Shown here: positions 18,183-28,700 of the stretch, one piece after another
Numbering within the stretch: position 1 is the stretch's first letter
How the letters are laid out: each line of letters starts with the position of its first letter
Source: Niabella aurantiaca DSM 17617
Lineage (GTDB): Bacteria; Bacteroidota; Bacteroidia; Chitinophagales; Chitinophagaceae
DNA: 64,000 nt
NCBI RefSeq assembly: GCF_000374125.1
Contig: NZ_KB893626.1
Coordinates: 186,001-250,000, forward strand
Direction: 5' to 3'
Translations under genes and position numbers: made by a program
Notes under the pieces: model-generated
The model's input: only the letters and a program-made list of their open reading frames with translations
Database searches by the model: none
Told to the model about the DNA's origin: nothing

Positions 18183-18770
18183 ATGATCACGGCAACGCAA
18201 TTCCTGTTGGAACGTATTAAGAAACACGTAACACTGACGGCAGCGGAAGAAGAAAGGCTGACGGAGGTTTGCCTGGTAAAACAAATGAAGAAGAAACAGT
18301 TCTTTCTTCAGGAAGGCGATGTGCAGCGCTATCTGGTGTTTGTGGTAAACGGATGTTTGAGAAGCTATTCGGTGGATGAAAATGGTTTTGAGCATATCCT
18401 TCAGTTTGCACCGCCCGGCTGGTGGATCAGCGACATGCGCAGCATGCTGGAACAAACGCCCGCTTCATTGAATATTGATGCCGTTGATGAAAGCGAGATC
18501 ATTTTGATCAGCATTCCCGACCTGGAGCGGCTTTACCGGGAGGTCGCATCGCTCGACCGTTTCTTCCGTATCCTTTCTGAGCGGTCCATTGCCACGCACC
18601 AGCACCGGCTGATCGATTCATTAAGCCTTACTGCCAAAGAACGCTATACCAGCTTCTGCCGTCAATATCCCTCGCTGATCACCTGCCTTCCTCAAAAATT
18701 TGTCGCTTCCTACATTGGCATCACTCCGGAATTCCTGAGCAAAATGCTGAAGGAACCGATAAAAAAATAG
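18183..18770 (+). CDS. Crp/Fnr-family transcriptional regulator
   Basis: 195 residues. The N-terminal two thirds are a cyclic-nucleotide-binding-type beta-roll (KKKQFFLQEGDVQRYLVFVVNGCLRSY, HILQFAPPGWWISDM), and the C-terminus carries a short helix-turn-helix (LPQKFVASYIGITPEFLSKML). Proteins of this subgroup in Bacteroidota usually lack the residues needed for cAMP and sense unknown signals. The HTH ends only a few residues after the recognition helix, so the protein is slightly short but complete. It starts 115 bases after the E1 gene, with an inverted repeat between, so a shared operon is uncertain. The target genes are unknown. Confidence 0.88.
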   Translation: MITATQFLLERIKKHVTLTAAEEERLTEVCLVKQMKKKQFFLQEGDVQRYLVFVVNGCLRSYSVDENGFEHILQFAPPGWWISDMRSMLEQTPASLNIDAVDESEIILISIPDLERLYREVASLDRFFRILSERSIATHQHRLIDSLSLTAKERYTSFCRQYPSLITCLPQKFVASYIGITPEFLSKMLKEPIKK

Positions 18771-19352
18771 TAAATGGAAGTGCGAAGGCGAATGATTGGT
18801 ACAAACTTTTTCCCTGGATGCAGTACGACGCTGTTGCGGATATTTTCTCAAAAATGAAGGCCTGCGCTCCTGCTCTAGGTCTGGTTGCTTTATCGATTAA
18901 ATACTCGGAAAAATATTGCAAAATCAGTTTTGCAGAAATGCAGGTGAAGGTATCGGTATCCGTAGAAAACAGTTTGAGGCACAGCAACTTCCAAAAGGCA
19001 TCGCGCAAACGGTTGCATAAAAATAATTCCTGTAAATTTTTTAATTGGACAAACGTTTGCGCATCATTTTTCTTTGATTATATAATTTGTCCCTATATCT
19101 TAGCCTCGTTATTGGTTTTTTAATAAAACAATAACAAAATAAAATAGAGAGATTGATTTTTACTAATGATTAGCTGTTCCGAAAGTGAAAGTATTGCGCT
19201 GCGATAATTGAGAGCAATTCAATGAACAGAGACACGTCGGGTTTTTAGTAAGGAGCGTAGATTGTTTTTTTCAAAATGTATGTGCATTTTGATAGGGGAA
19301 GGTTTTTGTATGATTCAAGGAAAAAGTATTTAGAAACCAACTAATTTTTTCA
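18771..19352. other. AT-rich intergenic region before the large uptake operon
   Basis: Nearly 600 bases with no supported gene; the longest frame (101 codons, 18818-19123) has no recognisable features. From about 18880 onward the DNA is clearly AT-rich. It must contain the promoter of the 19-kb operon, but I find no good TAnnTTTG match. CAAACGTTTG (19050-19059) is a perfect ten-base palindrome that could be an operator. Confidence 0.5.
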
Positions 19353-22304
19353 ATGGCTGTGAACAATTGTTTGAAGTATTTAAGAAGCTGGAGTTTCTTT
19401 GGGGTTTTTATCGTCCTGAGCCTTCCGGCTGCTGCACAAGACTCCCTGGTTGCAGATATTACGGACACATTACCCGTAGTTCCAACCACCGGCCTTGCGC
19501 CGTTACAGGTTGCTTCCTCTTTTAAAGGACATTCCATTAACGAAGTCCCGCTAAAGTATGTGGAACGGCAACCGTATGTATCGCTACAGCAGATGCTGAA
19601 GGGAAATGCAGCGGGTGTATATATACAGGAACCAAGCGGGGAGCCGGGAACGGAGCAGAACATCTTTATCCGTGGTATTTCCTCCCCCCTGCTGAGTAAA
19701 AGAGAGCTGTTTGATCAGCAGCCTGCCATATTCGTAAACGGGATTCCGATTATCCAGGACAACCCGTTCATTTACGAGATACAAAAGTATGATTTCAACC
19801 GGGAAGGGCCTGCTACCAACCTGCTGGCCAGTCTGAACCAGGACAATATTGAATCTATTGAGGTGATCAAAGACCCGGTTACCCTGTCTTCGCTGGGTTC
19901 TATGGCTGCCAATGGTGCGATCTGGATCACTACAAAGAACGCCCGGTCCGGAGAACGGAAGATCAACGTCAACAGTTATTTTGGCTATGCGCTGCAGCCT
20001 GATGTTTTTGCTACCAATGCTGCCCGGGAAAACCAGTTCCGGCAACCGTTTTACAACCGGTTTGGTACCCTGGAAGACCGGTTAAACTACCCGCCGTACC
20101 TGCGCGATTCCACAAACCGGGATTATTATGGTCCGGCAGATTGGGCCGATCTGTATTACGACAATGTGCCGCTTTATAACCTGGATGCCAGCATCAGCGG
20201 AGGATCTGACCGGGCGAATTTCCGTTTTCTGGGTGGTCTTACTAAGAATGCAAACCCTGCTGATAAAACTTCCTTTACACGCTATAACGGCTCTTTCTTT
20301 ATCAATGTGGCACCTGTAAAATGGCTGATGATGTCCAGCATGCTGGGGTATACCCGGCAGGACCGCGACCGCAACAGGAATATCCGGGACCGTCTGGCAG
20401 AGCAGCGCTATATTCCGGATCTTACCAACCCGCTTACACCCAACAGCGCATTGTATGGCGCCTACCTGTCGCAATTCAATGATGCGTTTGATAAGAATAC
20501 CAACAACCTGGTGCAGGGGTACATTGCTATTGCCGCTAAACCAACCGAGCAACTTACCTACTCCGGAAGGCTCGGGTTTGATTATAATGAGGGTATCCGT
20601 GATGTGTTCTGGCCCACGACCCTGCTGGAAGGAAATAACTTCGTATCGAACTATTTCGGATACAATCAACGGCTGGCGATCACCAACAGCGTAGCGTACG
20701 ATTTTTATGTGGGTGCTACAGGTACCCTTACTTTAAAAGGAGGGCAGAATTTCGTATCGGATGTATATAAATACGATTATGCTTACGCCAACAATACACC
20801 CAATGATTTTACCAAGATCAACGTGGTGACCGGCGATCCGAACAAAGCAGATTATCTGACCCCCAGGGGGATCCTTGTAAATTATTTTCCCGGAAAGATG
20901 CGCTCAAGGCTGGTATCATTTTTTGGGAATGCGGTGTATTCTTATAACGAGAAGTTGAAGCTGAATGCTGTTGTGAGTCGCGAAGGCTCCTCCAATATGC
21001 AGCCAGACCAACGGTGGTTTACCAACTATTCTGCAGGCGTAGAATGGGATCTGAAAAGATCGCTGCTGGCAGACGCGGGGCAGCTAAGCTCCTTCCTGGT
21101 AACGGCATCCTGGGGACATATCGGCAAATTGCTAAGCGATGACCGCTTTAATGCCGGCCCCGCCTACCGCGTGGATATGGGATTTACCAATGAGCCGACC
21201 TTCGGATCCTATGCGGGTTTAGGCGGCCTGTCGCGACCTTATACTTCCGGATGGGTAGGATACGGCATACCCTGGGCCTATACCGATCAGCTGAATGCCG
21301 GTGTGCGGCTGGGATTGCTGGCTGACCGCCTGATGCTGGGGCTGGATGTATATAAAAAATCGGATAAGGATATGTTGCTGCCGGTTCCCGTAGCTTCCGA
21401 ATGGGGATACACCGGTGCCTATAAAAGCGGTTTGGAAGTAAGCAATACAGGTCTGGATCTTTCGTTATCGGCGGTGATATTCCCGGCAAAGGAAAATGCG
21501 TTCAGCTGGCTGTTTACAGGCAACCTGAATTACAATAAAAATAAACTGGCAGGCCTGCCGGATGGATTGAGCGAGGTTACGATCGGAGCCACCAAGCTCG
21601 AGATCGGGAAACCCGTAGATGCATTCTGGCTGCTGACAAACAATGGGGTATATAATACGGATGCCGAAGTACCGGTGAACCCTTCTACAAGCAAACCCAT
21701 TACCTATAAGGGCGTTGCCCTGAAAGCCGGCGATCCGCGCTGGCTGGATGTTAACGGAGATTATATCATCAATGATGACGATAAAACCCTGCAGGGGAAC
21801 TACCTGCCAAAGATCAGCGGGGGCTTTGGAAGCGGCTTTACCTACCACAGTTTTTCGCTGGATTTCCAATGCTACTTTGCGCTGGGCAGAAAGGTGCTGA
21901 ATCAGTACGCTTCTTCACGGCTGGATTTTATCAATACAGAGGCCAACAACAACATCAATTCGGTTAAGGAAATTACGTTTTGGGAAGAAAAACAGGATCT
22001 GACCGGCTATCCCATTTACAATCCGTGGAGCAGCGTGGTGCCTTACAGGATTGACCAGAACCTGTTCTTGGATAATGCTTCCTACCTGAAGCTGCGTTCC
22101 GTTTCAGTAGGATATGACCTGAGCAAAGGTGGTACTAAAACAACATTTGACAAATGCCTCATATACCTGACGGGAACCAACCTTTTAACGCTTTCCCCCT
22201 TTAAGGGCGATGATCCTGAATTGGCAAATTACAATGGCATTTACAATGGATACGGACTGCCGCTTCCCCGGTCGCTGATCGTTGGATTGAAGCTTGATTT
22301 CTAA
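19353..22304 (+). CDS. SusC/RagA-family TonB-dependent receptor (first of the 19-kb operon)
   Basis: 983-residue outer-membrane transporter with a Sec signal (cleavage near LPAAAQ). It lacks the carboxypeptidase-regulatory-like domain usual at the SusC N-terminus and goes almost straight into the plug (about 60-205): VSLQQMLKGNAAGVYIQ, NIFIRGISS, FVNGIPI, NIESIEVIKDPVTLSSLG, ANGAIWITTK. The barrel follows, with a DVNGDYIINDDDKT loop, and the chain ends in LIVGLKLDF. A SusD gene follows after 38 bases. Being short at the N-terminus it differs from the second SusC of the operon, so the two pairs are not a recent duplication. Confidence 0.93.
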   Translation: MAVNNCLKYLRSWSFFGVFIVLSLPAAAQDSLVADITDTLPVVPTTGLAPLQVASSFKGHSINEVPLKYVERQPYVSLQQMLKGNAAGVYIQEPSGEPGTEQNIFIRGISSPLLSKRELFDQQPAIFVNGIPIIQDNPFIYEIQKYDFNREGPATNLLASLNQDNIESIEVIKDPVTLSSLGSMAANGAIWITTKNARSGERKINVNSYFGYALQPDVFATNAARENQFRQPFYNRFGTLEDRLNYPPYLRDSTNRDYYGPADWADLYYDNVPLYNLDASISGGSDRANFRFLGGLTKNANPADKTSFTRYNGSFFINVAPVKWLMMSSMLGYTRQDRDRNRNIRDRLAEQRYIPDLTNPLTPNSALYGAYLSQFNDAFDKNTNNLVQGYIAIAAKPTEQLTYSGRLGFDYNEGIRDVFWPTTLLEGNNFVSNYFGYNQRLAITNSVAYDFYVGATGTLTLKGGQNFVSDVYKYDYAYANNTPNDFTKINVVTGDPNKADYLTPRGILVNYFPGKMRSRLVSFFGNAVYSYNEKLKLNAVVSREGSSNMQPDQRWFTNYSAGVEWDLKRSLLADAGQLSSFLVTASWGHIGKLLSDDRFNAGPAYRVDMGFTNEPTFGSYAGLGGLSRPYTSGWVGYGIPWAYTDQLNAGVRLGLLADRLMLGLDVYKKSDKDMLLPVPVASEWGYTGAYKSGLEVSNTGLDLSLSAVIFPAKENAFSWLFTGNLNYNKNKLAGLPDGLSEVTIGATKLEIGKPVDAFWLLTNNGVYNTDAEVPVNPSTSKPITYKGVALKAGDPRWLDVNGDYIINDDDKTLQGNYLPKISGGFGSGFTYHSFSLDFQCYFALGRKVLNQYASSRLDFINTEANNNINSVKEITFWEEKQDLTGYPIYNPWSSVVPYRIDQNLFLDNASYLKLRSVSVGYDLSKGGTKTTFDKCLIYLTGTNLLTLSPFKGDDPELANYNGIYNGYGLPLPRSLIVGLKLDF

Positions 22305-22342
22305 TAATGAATGTTCAAAATCTTATTATCAAAAGATAATTT

Positions 22343-23893
22343 ATGAAACGGATTTTTTATATACAGGTATCTTTTATTGTAGCCGTTTTCGGAACTGTGC
22401 TGATGAGCGCCTGTAACAAACAATTAGAGGTGCCTTCTACCCGGCAGGCCTCTGAAGAAAACCACTGGACGCGGTATGAAGATGCCCGGGCAGGTCTGAT
22501 CGGTATGTATGGGTTATTCCGGGCAGCATTGGCAGATAATAACGGATACTGGATCCTGGGCGAGTTGCGTAATGGCGATTTTCAGGCAGTGAGCCGTCCG
22601 GACCTGAAAGCCGTGGTGAGCGGCAACCTGAATGCTTCTTTTCCACTGATCAATGACGTAAGCGACTGGCGCCGGTTTTATGCCATCATTAATGCAGCGA
22701 ATATTTTTATAGACCGCGCGAAGGGATGCCTGGCAGATACGCGTTATACGGAATCTTATTACAAGCTGGATGTGGCACAGGCACGAGCTATCCGCGCATT
22801 TGCCTATTATATGCTGGTAAGGACCTGGGGCGATGTTCCGCTGATCACGTCTACCGGCGAAGGCGATTTTAAAGCATTGCCACGCACCGATAAAAACACG
22901 GTATTGAGCTTTGCAAAGAACGAATTGCTGGAGGCATCCCAACGGTTGCCCTACCAGTACTCCATCACAGACCCGGATCTGGTATTTCCTCCGTTTTATT
23001 ATGGCAATGCCTCTGCCGACTGGAAGAACACATTACTGGGAAAACTATCCGTTTATGCCATCCTGGCGCATATCGCAGCACTGCAGGGCAATTATGTGGA
23101 TGTAGCGGTTTATTCACAGTTTGTACTGGACAATGCGAGCAAGGCCAGGTTGACAACGGTAAGTACAAGTGAGCTTACAGAAGATCTGTTTCTTTTTAGT
23201 ACCTCTGAAGTGAGCTGGAACCAGATGATTGGCTTCAATTTTATCTATGAGCGCGGAGAGTCCAGCACTTCAGGGCATATTGAGCAGCTGACACTGGCCA
23301 ATACCACCAAGTTCCCGATGTCGAAGCAGTTGCCCGATATTTATGTACCAAAGGACAGCATCTCGGTGCTGTTTCCCCGGGCTAACGGTAATGACGCCCG
23401 GTTTGGTTTTAATCCGGACAACGGCTTGCCGACAGAAGCGTATTTCGAAAATTACTCTTCGGCTATTCCTGTATTCAAAAAGATAAGGGTAGTGGCCGGT
23501 GGTAGCGGATCCGGTCAGTTTGCGGTATATAATTCTTCGATTGTCTTTACCCGGCTGGAAGAGATCGCATTACTGAATGCAGAGGCGCTGGTCATATTGG
23601 GAAGAGGAGAAGATGCATTGCAACGGGTAAATACGCTCCGGGCAAACCGGAATATAGAGGGGGTGATCTATACTCCCGGTATGGATGTGCTCAGCGAAGT
23701 TTTTGCGGAAAGAAGAAGAGAGCTCCTGGGAGAAGGCTGGCGTTGGTATGACCTGGTGCGGTACAATAAGATCAAACGGAATGATCCGGCGTTCAATGAC
23801 CTGATCGATCGCGGGGGCATCTACTGGCCTGTTTCCCAGGCGGTGTTGAATGCAAATCCCAATATTGTTCAGAACCCGTACTGGAAGCAATAA
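22343..23893 (+). CDS. SusD/RagB-family lipoprotein (first of the 19-kb operon)
   Basis: 516-residue surface lipoprotein, signal ending at Cys24 (LMSAC). SusD hallmarks are visible: FYAIINAANIFIDRAKG, ARAIRAFAYYMLVRTWGDVPLIT, a late EEIALLNAEALVILGRGEDALQRVNTLR helix pair, FAERRRELLGEGWRWYDLVRY and the ending NPNIVQNPYWKQ. It pairs with the SusC gene immediately upstream and presumably closes that channel around its ligand. Confidence 0.95.
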   Translation: MKRIFYIQVSFIVAVFGTVLMSACNKQLEVPSTRQASEENHWTRYEDARAGLIGMYGLFRAALADNNGYWILGELRNGDFQAVSRPDLKAVVSGNLNASFPLINDVSDWRRFYAIINAANIFIDRAKGCLADTRYTESYYKLDVAQARAIRAFAYYMLVRTWGDVPLITSTGEGDFKALPRTDKNTVLSFAKNELLEASQRLPYQYSITDPDLVFPPFYYGNASADWKNTLLGKLSVYAILAHIAALQGNYVDVAVYSQFVLDNASKARLTTVSTSELTEDLFLFSTSEVSWNQMIGFNFIYERGESSTSGHIEQLTLANTTKFPMSKQLPDIYVPKDSISVLFPRANGNDARFGFNPDNGLPTEAYFENYSSAIPVFKKIRVVAGGSGSGQFAVYNSSIVFTRLEEIALLNAEALVILGRGEDALQRVNTLRANRNIEGVIYTPGMDVLSEVFAERRRELLGEGWRWYDLVRYNKIKRNDPAFNDLIDRGGIYWPVSQAVLNANPNIVQNPYWKQ

Positions 23894-23929
23894 GAAACCA
23901 AGATTCATCATTTGAATAACGATATTACA

Positions 23930-24631
23930 ATGAACATCTATTCTCAGTTTATCAGAACATGCACCCACCCGCTTGTTGTTTTGGCGCTGGCTGCCTCCTT
24001 TTTCACCGCCGGCTGTTCAAAGGCGGATCAGACGTATGTGAAATATGAAAATTCTGCCGGCGCTTTTAATGGTAATGCAATTGAGTATCTGCAATCGCAG
24101 CCGGGCCTGTATGATTCCATGCTGCTGGTCATTGACCGGCTTCCCGGTGTTGCAGATTCGCTTCGTACCGGCAGCTATACGGTGTTTGCTACCAGCAACC
24201 GCGCCTATGCGATTGCATTAAAAAATATCAACGATGCAAGACGGGACTCGGTTCCGGCACTCCCCCCGGTTTCCTTCAGTACTATGGATGAGTCCGTTTT
24301 GGACAGCTTTTTTTGCCGGTACATCATTCCGGGCAACATACGTACACAGGAGCTGTACGACCGTGCAGACGGGTTGGAGCTTTCCTCCATGAAATATCGC
24401 TATAAAATGCAGTTGCAGCTCCGGGCCACCAATGCTTCGGGGTTTTTAGGAGGCGGTCCGCTGGCCATTTTACTCAGCGACAGAAGAAGATCTGAATTTG
24501 CAATAAACTGGGTGAGCGTATATACCAATACAGTAGATATTAAAACCAGTAATGCAACGATCCACATATTAGATCCGGGTCACAATTTTGGATTCGGAAC
24601 GGATTTAATACAGGCATTAAACAGAGATTAA
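23930..24631 (+). CDS. Fasciclin-domain lipoprotein 1
   Basis: 233-residue lipoprotein (signal ending at Cys29, FTAGC) with one divergent fasciclin (FAS1) domain: IEYLQSQPGLYDSMLLVIDRLPG, YTVFATSNRAYAIAL, VLDSFFCRYIIPGN and a closing NATIHILD. FAS1 domains mediate adhesion and protein or carbohydrate contact. The frame opens at a TTG at 23912, but the ATG at 23930 is the likelier start. It follows SusD by 36 bases. A second fasciclin lipoprotein occupies the same place behind the second SusCD pair, implying a fixed role in these complexes. Confidence 0.82.
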   Translation: MNIYSQFIRTCTHPLVVLALAASFFTAGCSKADQTYVKYENSAGAFNGNAIEYLQSQPGLYDSMLLVIDRLPGVADSLRTGSYTVFATSNRAYAIALKNINDARRDSVPALPPVSFSTMDESVLDSFFCRYIIPGNIRTQELYDRADGLELSSMKYRYKMQLQLRATNASGFLGGGPLAILLSDRRRSEFAINWVSVYTNTVDIKTSNATIHILDPGHNFGFGTDLIQALNRD

Positions 24632-24642
24632 AATATTATCGA

Positions 24643-25701
24643 ATGCGCAACAATAACGGAAAAGATATGTATTGCATTGTCAGCAGGAATACCGCTTATA
24701 TGTTACTGTTTTTTATGGTAGCAATGACCGCTTGTAAGAAGCTGGTTCCAAAGGAAAGAACTACCATCGGGGGGGATTCCGGTTTTACCCTGGATACCTA
24801 TGAGCCCATACTGGGAAGAACCACCTATTTTTCAGATAACTTTTACCAGGGAAGCACCACTTATCCCGCGGATTTTAAAATTATCAATGTGCGCCGGAGA
24901 ACGGGAGAGCCTGCTCCGGAGCTTACGGATGCATTTCCGGTGAAAGTATGGAAAGCGGCCTATACAGGAGAAGAAAAATCAATCGCAGAAATTGAAGCAA
25001 AACGCCGGGAAGAATACCATTCTATTTTGGAAATGAGCCCGCACACAGGCGATATTACCTTCTGGGGCGCTGGTAAATCGGATTTTATATTTGCCCAGCC
25101 GGATTCGGGGTACCTGTTTGATGTGGAATTATCCAACTCCGGCGGCCGTCGTTTTTTCAGGAACCTGAAGCTGATGCCCATGAAGGAGATCCCCACGTTG
25201 CCTACCAATCTGAATGCGATGACCGGACAGCCGGTAGGTGAGAACTTCGGACTTTCTTTTATCGAAAATGTAACGGGCATCAAAAACAGTAGTCGCAATT
25301 TAGGGTTTAGCGATGTGGACGTTTATATCCGGAAGGCGAATCCCTCTACCCGGAATACACTGACGTTCCGGTTCCTGGATACCCTGTACCAGCCGATGAA
25401 CCCGGCGATCTTTAACACCACCGATTGGGCGAACCTGGTACACGGCTTCAATATGAAGAAAACCGATACCTACGTGCAGTATGATGTGGCTTATCCTATC
25501 CCCCTGGTGAGCGTACCTACGAGGTACACCACTTCCGATGGCAGAACCGCAAGAGCGGCTTTTACCTGGTCGCGTATCGGGTTTGGCGGGGCACGGATCA
25601 ATGCTTCCTTCGGACTGAATTTCGCTATATATGATCCCGGGGACTGGGAGATTGTTTTTGCATTTAAAAATGATGTGCCTAAAACAACGGATGACCTGTA
25701 A
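24643..25701 (+). CDS. Lipoprotein, DUF5007-like
   Basis: 352-residue predicted surface lipoprotein; the lipobox is MTAC with Cys31, followed by two lysines. Recognisable family stretches are the TIGGDSGFTLDTYEPILGRTTYFSDNF region, VKVWKAAYTGEEKS, YLFDVELSNSGGRRFFRNLKL and WARI-like aromatic strands near the end. These fit DUF5007, a family found in Bacteroidota uptake operons together with fasciclin proteins. The domain number is from memory. It has no catalytic signature and is more likely a ligand-binding or structural partner. It starts 11 bases after the fasciclin gene. Confidence 0.78.
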   Translation: MRNNNGKDMYCIVSRNTAYMLLFFMVAMTACKKLVPKERTTIGGDSGFTLDTYEPILGRTTYFSDNFYQGSTTYPADFKIINVRRRTGEPAPELTDAFPVKVWKAAYTGEEKSIAEIEAKRREEYHSILEMSPHTGDITFWGAGKSDFIFAQPDSGYLFDVELSNSGGRRFFRNLKLMPMKEIPTLPTNLNAMTGQPVGENFGLSFIENVTGIKNSSRNLGFSDVDVYIRKANPSTRNTLTFRFLDTLYQPMNPAIFNTTDWANLVHGFNMKKTDTYVQYDVAYPIPLVSVPTRYTTSDGRTARAAFTWSRIGFGGARINASFGLNFAIYDPGDWEIVFAFKNDVPKTTDDL

Positions 25702-25713
25702 CAGATAGTGGTC

Positions 25714-28700
25714 ATGAAATTATTAAAATCAAAATCGATTGAAATGAGGTTATTTTTTTCGGTAATCGGAGTGTTGTTCATAACTGGGTTTTGGAATGCT
25801 ACCAATGGGCAAACGAAGGTTACCCTGAAGGGGCGGGTTACTGATAAAGATCTGGGAACGGGGAAACCGGGGGTTACCGTATCTGCGGGCAAGCCGCCCG
25901 TGCCTGTTACCCAAACAGATGAGAACGGCGGGTTTACCGTAACGGTGAGCCTTGGTACCAACCTGTTGTTCAGCCATGCCGGGTATAATGTACGTGATTA
26001 CAAAGTAACAGCGGCAGATACCAGTGATGTATTATATATAGAGCTGGAGCAGTCCGGCGCCAGTTCACTTTCGGAAGTAAGGGTGGAAGGGTACCGTACA
26101 AAGAACCGCGATGCGGCAACCGGTTCCAGTGCTACCATCAGCGGTAAGGTATTGCAGGATGTACCGGTATCCAACGTGGTTGAGCTGCTGCAGGGTAAGG
26201 TAGCGGGTCTGGATGTACAGAATAATAACGGTTCTCCCGGTGGTATGGGAACGATCAACCTCCGCGGAGCATCCAGCATCAGCATGACCTCCGATGGTTA
26301 TTTACGGCCCACTTCTCCTTTATTTGTGGTAGATGGTACACCTATTGATGTAAACAGTGGTTATGAATACGGGTTTCAGAGTTCCGGTCCGGGCATCAGC
26401 CCCATCGCCCTGATACCGCCACAGGATATTGAGAAGGTGGATGTATTGCGGGATGCGGCAGCTACTGCACAGTATGGCTCCCGTGCCGCCTATGGTGTGA
26501 TCGTTATTACAACAAAACGCGGGTTGTCCAAAGTGCCCATTGTATCCTACTCGGCCCAGTTTTTTACAAAAACACCACCAAAGCTGCGCCCGATCCTTGG
26601 CGGTAAAGAAGAACGGCTCAGCCGGATACAGGCGATACTGGATTATGATTCCTCCGCAGCATCGGCGCTGGCGCTGATCAACCGCTACCCTGCGCTTTCG
26701 GACAGTCTGAACCCCTATTATAACAATGCTACGGATTGGCAAAAGTATTTCTTCCGTACCACGCTCAACCAGGATCATACCATACAGGTTAGAGGGGGCG
26801 ATAAAACTTTTAACTACAAAACCAATTTAAACTATTACCAGGAGGCGGGCATTATCCGCAATACTGGGTTCAAACGCTACTCTTTAAGTATGAATGCGCG
26901 GTACTGGCCGGTTGAGAACTTCCTGGCAGATATTTCGCTGCAGGGATCGTTGGGCCAGAAACAGGCGGGCAGCTCAAACACGATGGACCAGGATAAAGTG
27001 TATAACGCGATCCGGAGCTCTACCTTGATGCCGGCGTCGATCTACTCCGGAACAGGCGAAGTGTTCAACCTGGATGCCATCCGCAGCAATAATAAATCTG
27101 CCAACATACTGGGAACATTGAACCTGCAATGGGAATTTGTTAAGGGCCTCACCCTCCGGAACAATTTCAGCTATAATTTTAACTCCGGGACGGAAGATAC
27201 ATATACGCCTTCTTACCTGAATAATAACTCTTCTGAGGGGATCACTTATTCTGACAGAAGGTATGTGATCAACAATCGCGTATCACTCGATTTTGTAAAG
27301 ATGATCGGGGAGGCATTCCAGCTTTCCGGGGGTGCGGTGAACGAGATCAGCACAGAAGGATTCAGAGCCTCAAGGAATGTACTGGTAGGATTTCCAAGCG
27401 ATCAGATCGAAGGATCTATCGGTTACAATCCCATGCGTTCAAGAGGTGGAATCCTGGATAACCTGTATGACAAACGGATCGTGGGTAACCTGGGTTATCT
27501 TTCCTTTAACTATGACAAGCGTTATGTGATCGATCTGAACTATCGCCTGGATGCTACATCCTCCAACGGCCCGTCTGCGGGATATTTAAAGAACCCTTCC
27601 ATCAGTGCCCGCTGGAATTTTCAAAAGGAAAAGTTCCTGTCCAATCTTGAATGGCTTTCATACGGGGCTGTCAGGGGAAGCTGGGGCCGTACCATTGCTC
27701 CCACAGGTGATATCTTCGATGTATATGGTAAATACATCATCGGCCAGCAGTACAATAATAACCCCACGGTGTTTATTGATTTAAACCGGGTTCCAAACGT
27801 GGCCTTCCTGCCGTTGACCACTACGAAAACCAACTTCGGAACGGAGTTCGGCTTGTTTAACAACCGGCTGGAGGTGAACTATGATACCTATTACGAAACA
27901 GTGGATAATGAAGGTCGGGAAATAGCCCTGCCCAATACCAGCGGCTTTGCCAAGAAGATGACCAATGAAACCAGTATGGCCAAATTCGGGCATGAACTCA
28001 CGCTTACTTTGCGGGTATTTAGTCCGGAAAAGCCGGTGCAATGGACCGTGAGTGCCAATGGCGCGCTCAACCGGAAAGTTGTAACAAGACTGCCCGGAGG
28101 ATTGAGAGAGTTTGTTTTTCCTGTTAATGACGGCGGGTCGAACATTCCGGTGGTGTACCGGCTGGGAAAAGATCTGACGCCTTTAATCTATTATAACACG
28201 GGTGTGTATGCAAGCACCGCTGATGTACCTGTAAACCCTGCCACGGGCAAGCGCATGCAATTGGGCAACCAGGGCTTTTATATGCAGGGGGGCGATCCCC
28301 GCTGGGTGGATGTGAACGGCGACTATGTGATCGATGACCGTGACCTGCTTCCGCTGGGAAATCCTTTTCCAAGAGCCACCGGTGGTATCTATTCCACGGT
28401 TCAGTATAAGGACTTTATGCTGGTAACACAGGTCAACTATACATTGGTAAGAGATATTCTGAACGAAGCAGCCGCCACGGAGCTGTCCAGCTATACGACC
28501 AATATTTTTGCCGGAGGTGCGGTGCCGCCCATTGAGAACTACAATTACTGGAAAGCCGATCCGGGAGAAAAGACCACCGGAACCGTAGGTGCTGTTTATC
28601 CCAATCCTTATGATTTCAGGAGAGCGGCCACGCTGGATCCTTTCCGCACCAACCAGTCGCTTTTCCTGGAAGATGGCTCTTACTGGAAGATAAGCCAGAT

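Noticed and set aside
18818-19123. Possible 101-residue gene in the AT-rich region before the large operon
   Set aside because: No signal peptide, helix pattern or family motif; chance frame in AT-rich DNA.
23912-23929. TTG start for the first fasciclin lipoprotein
   Set aside because: The ATG six codons later gives a normal lipoprotein signal; similar TTG/GTG openings at 25708, 28920 and 59160 were rejected for the same reason.
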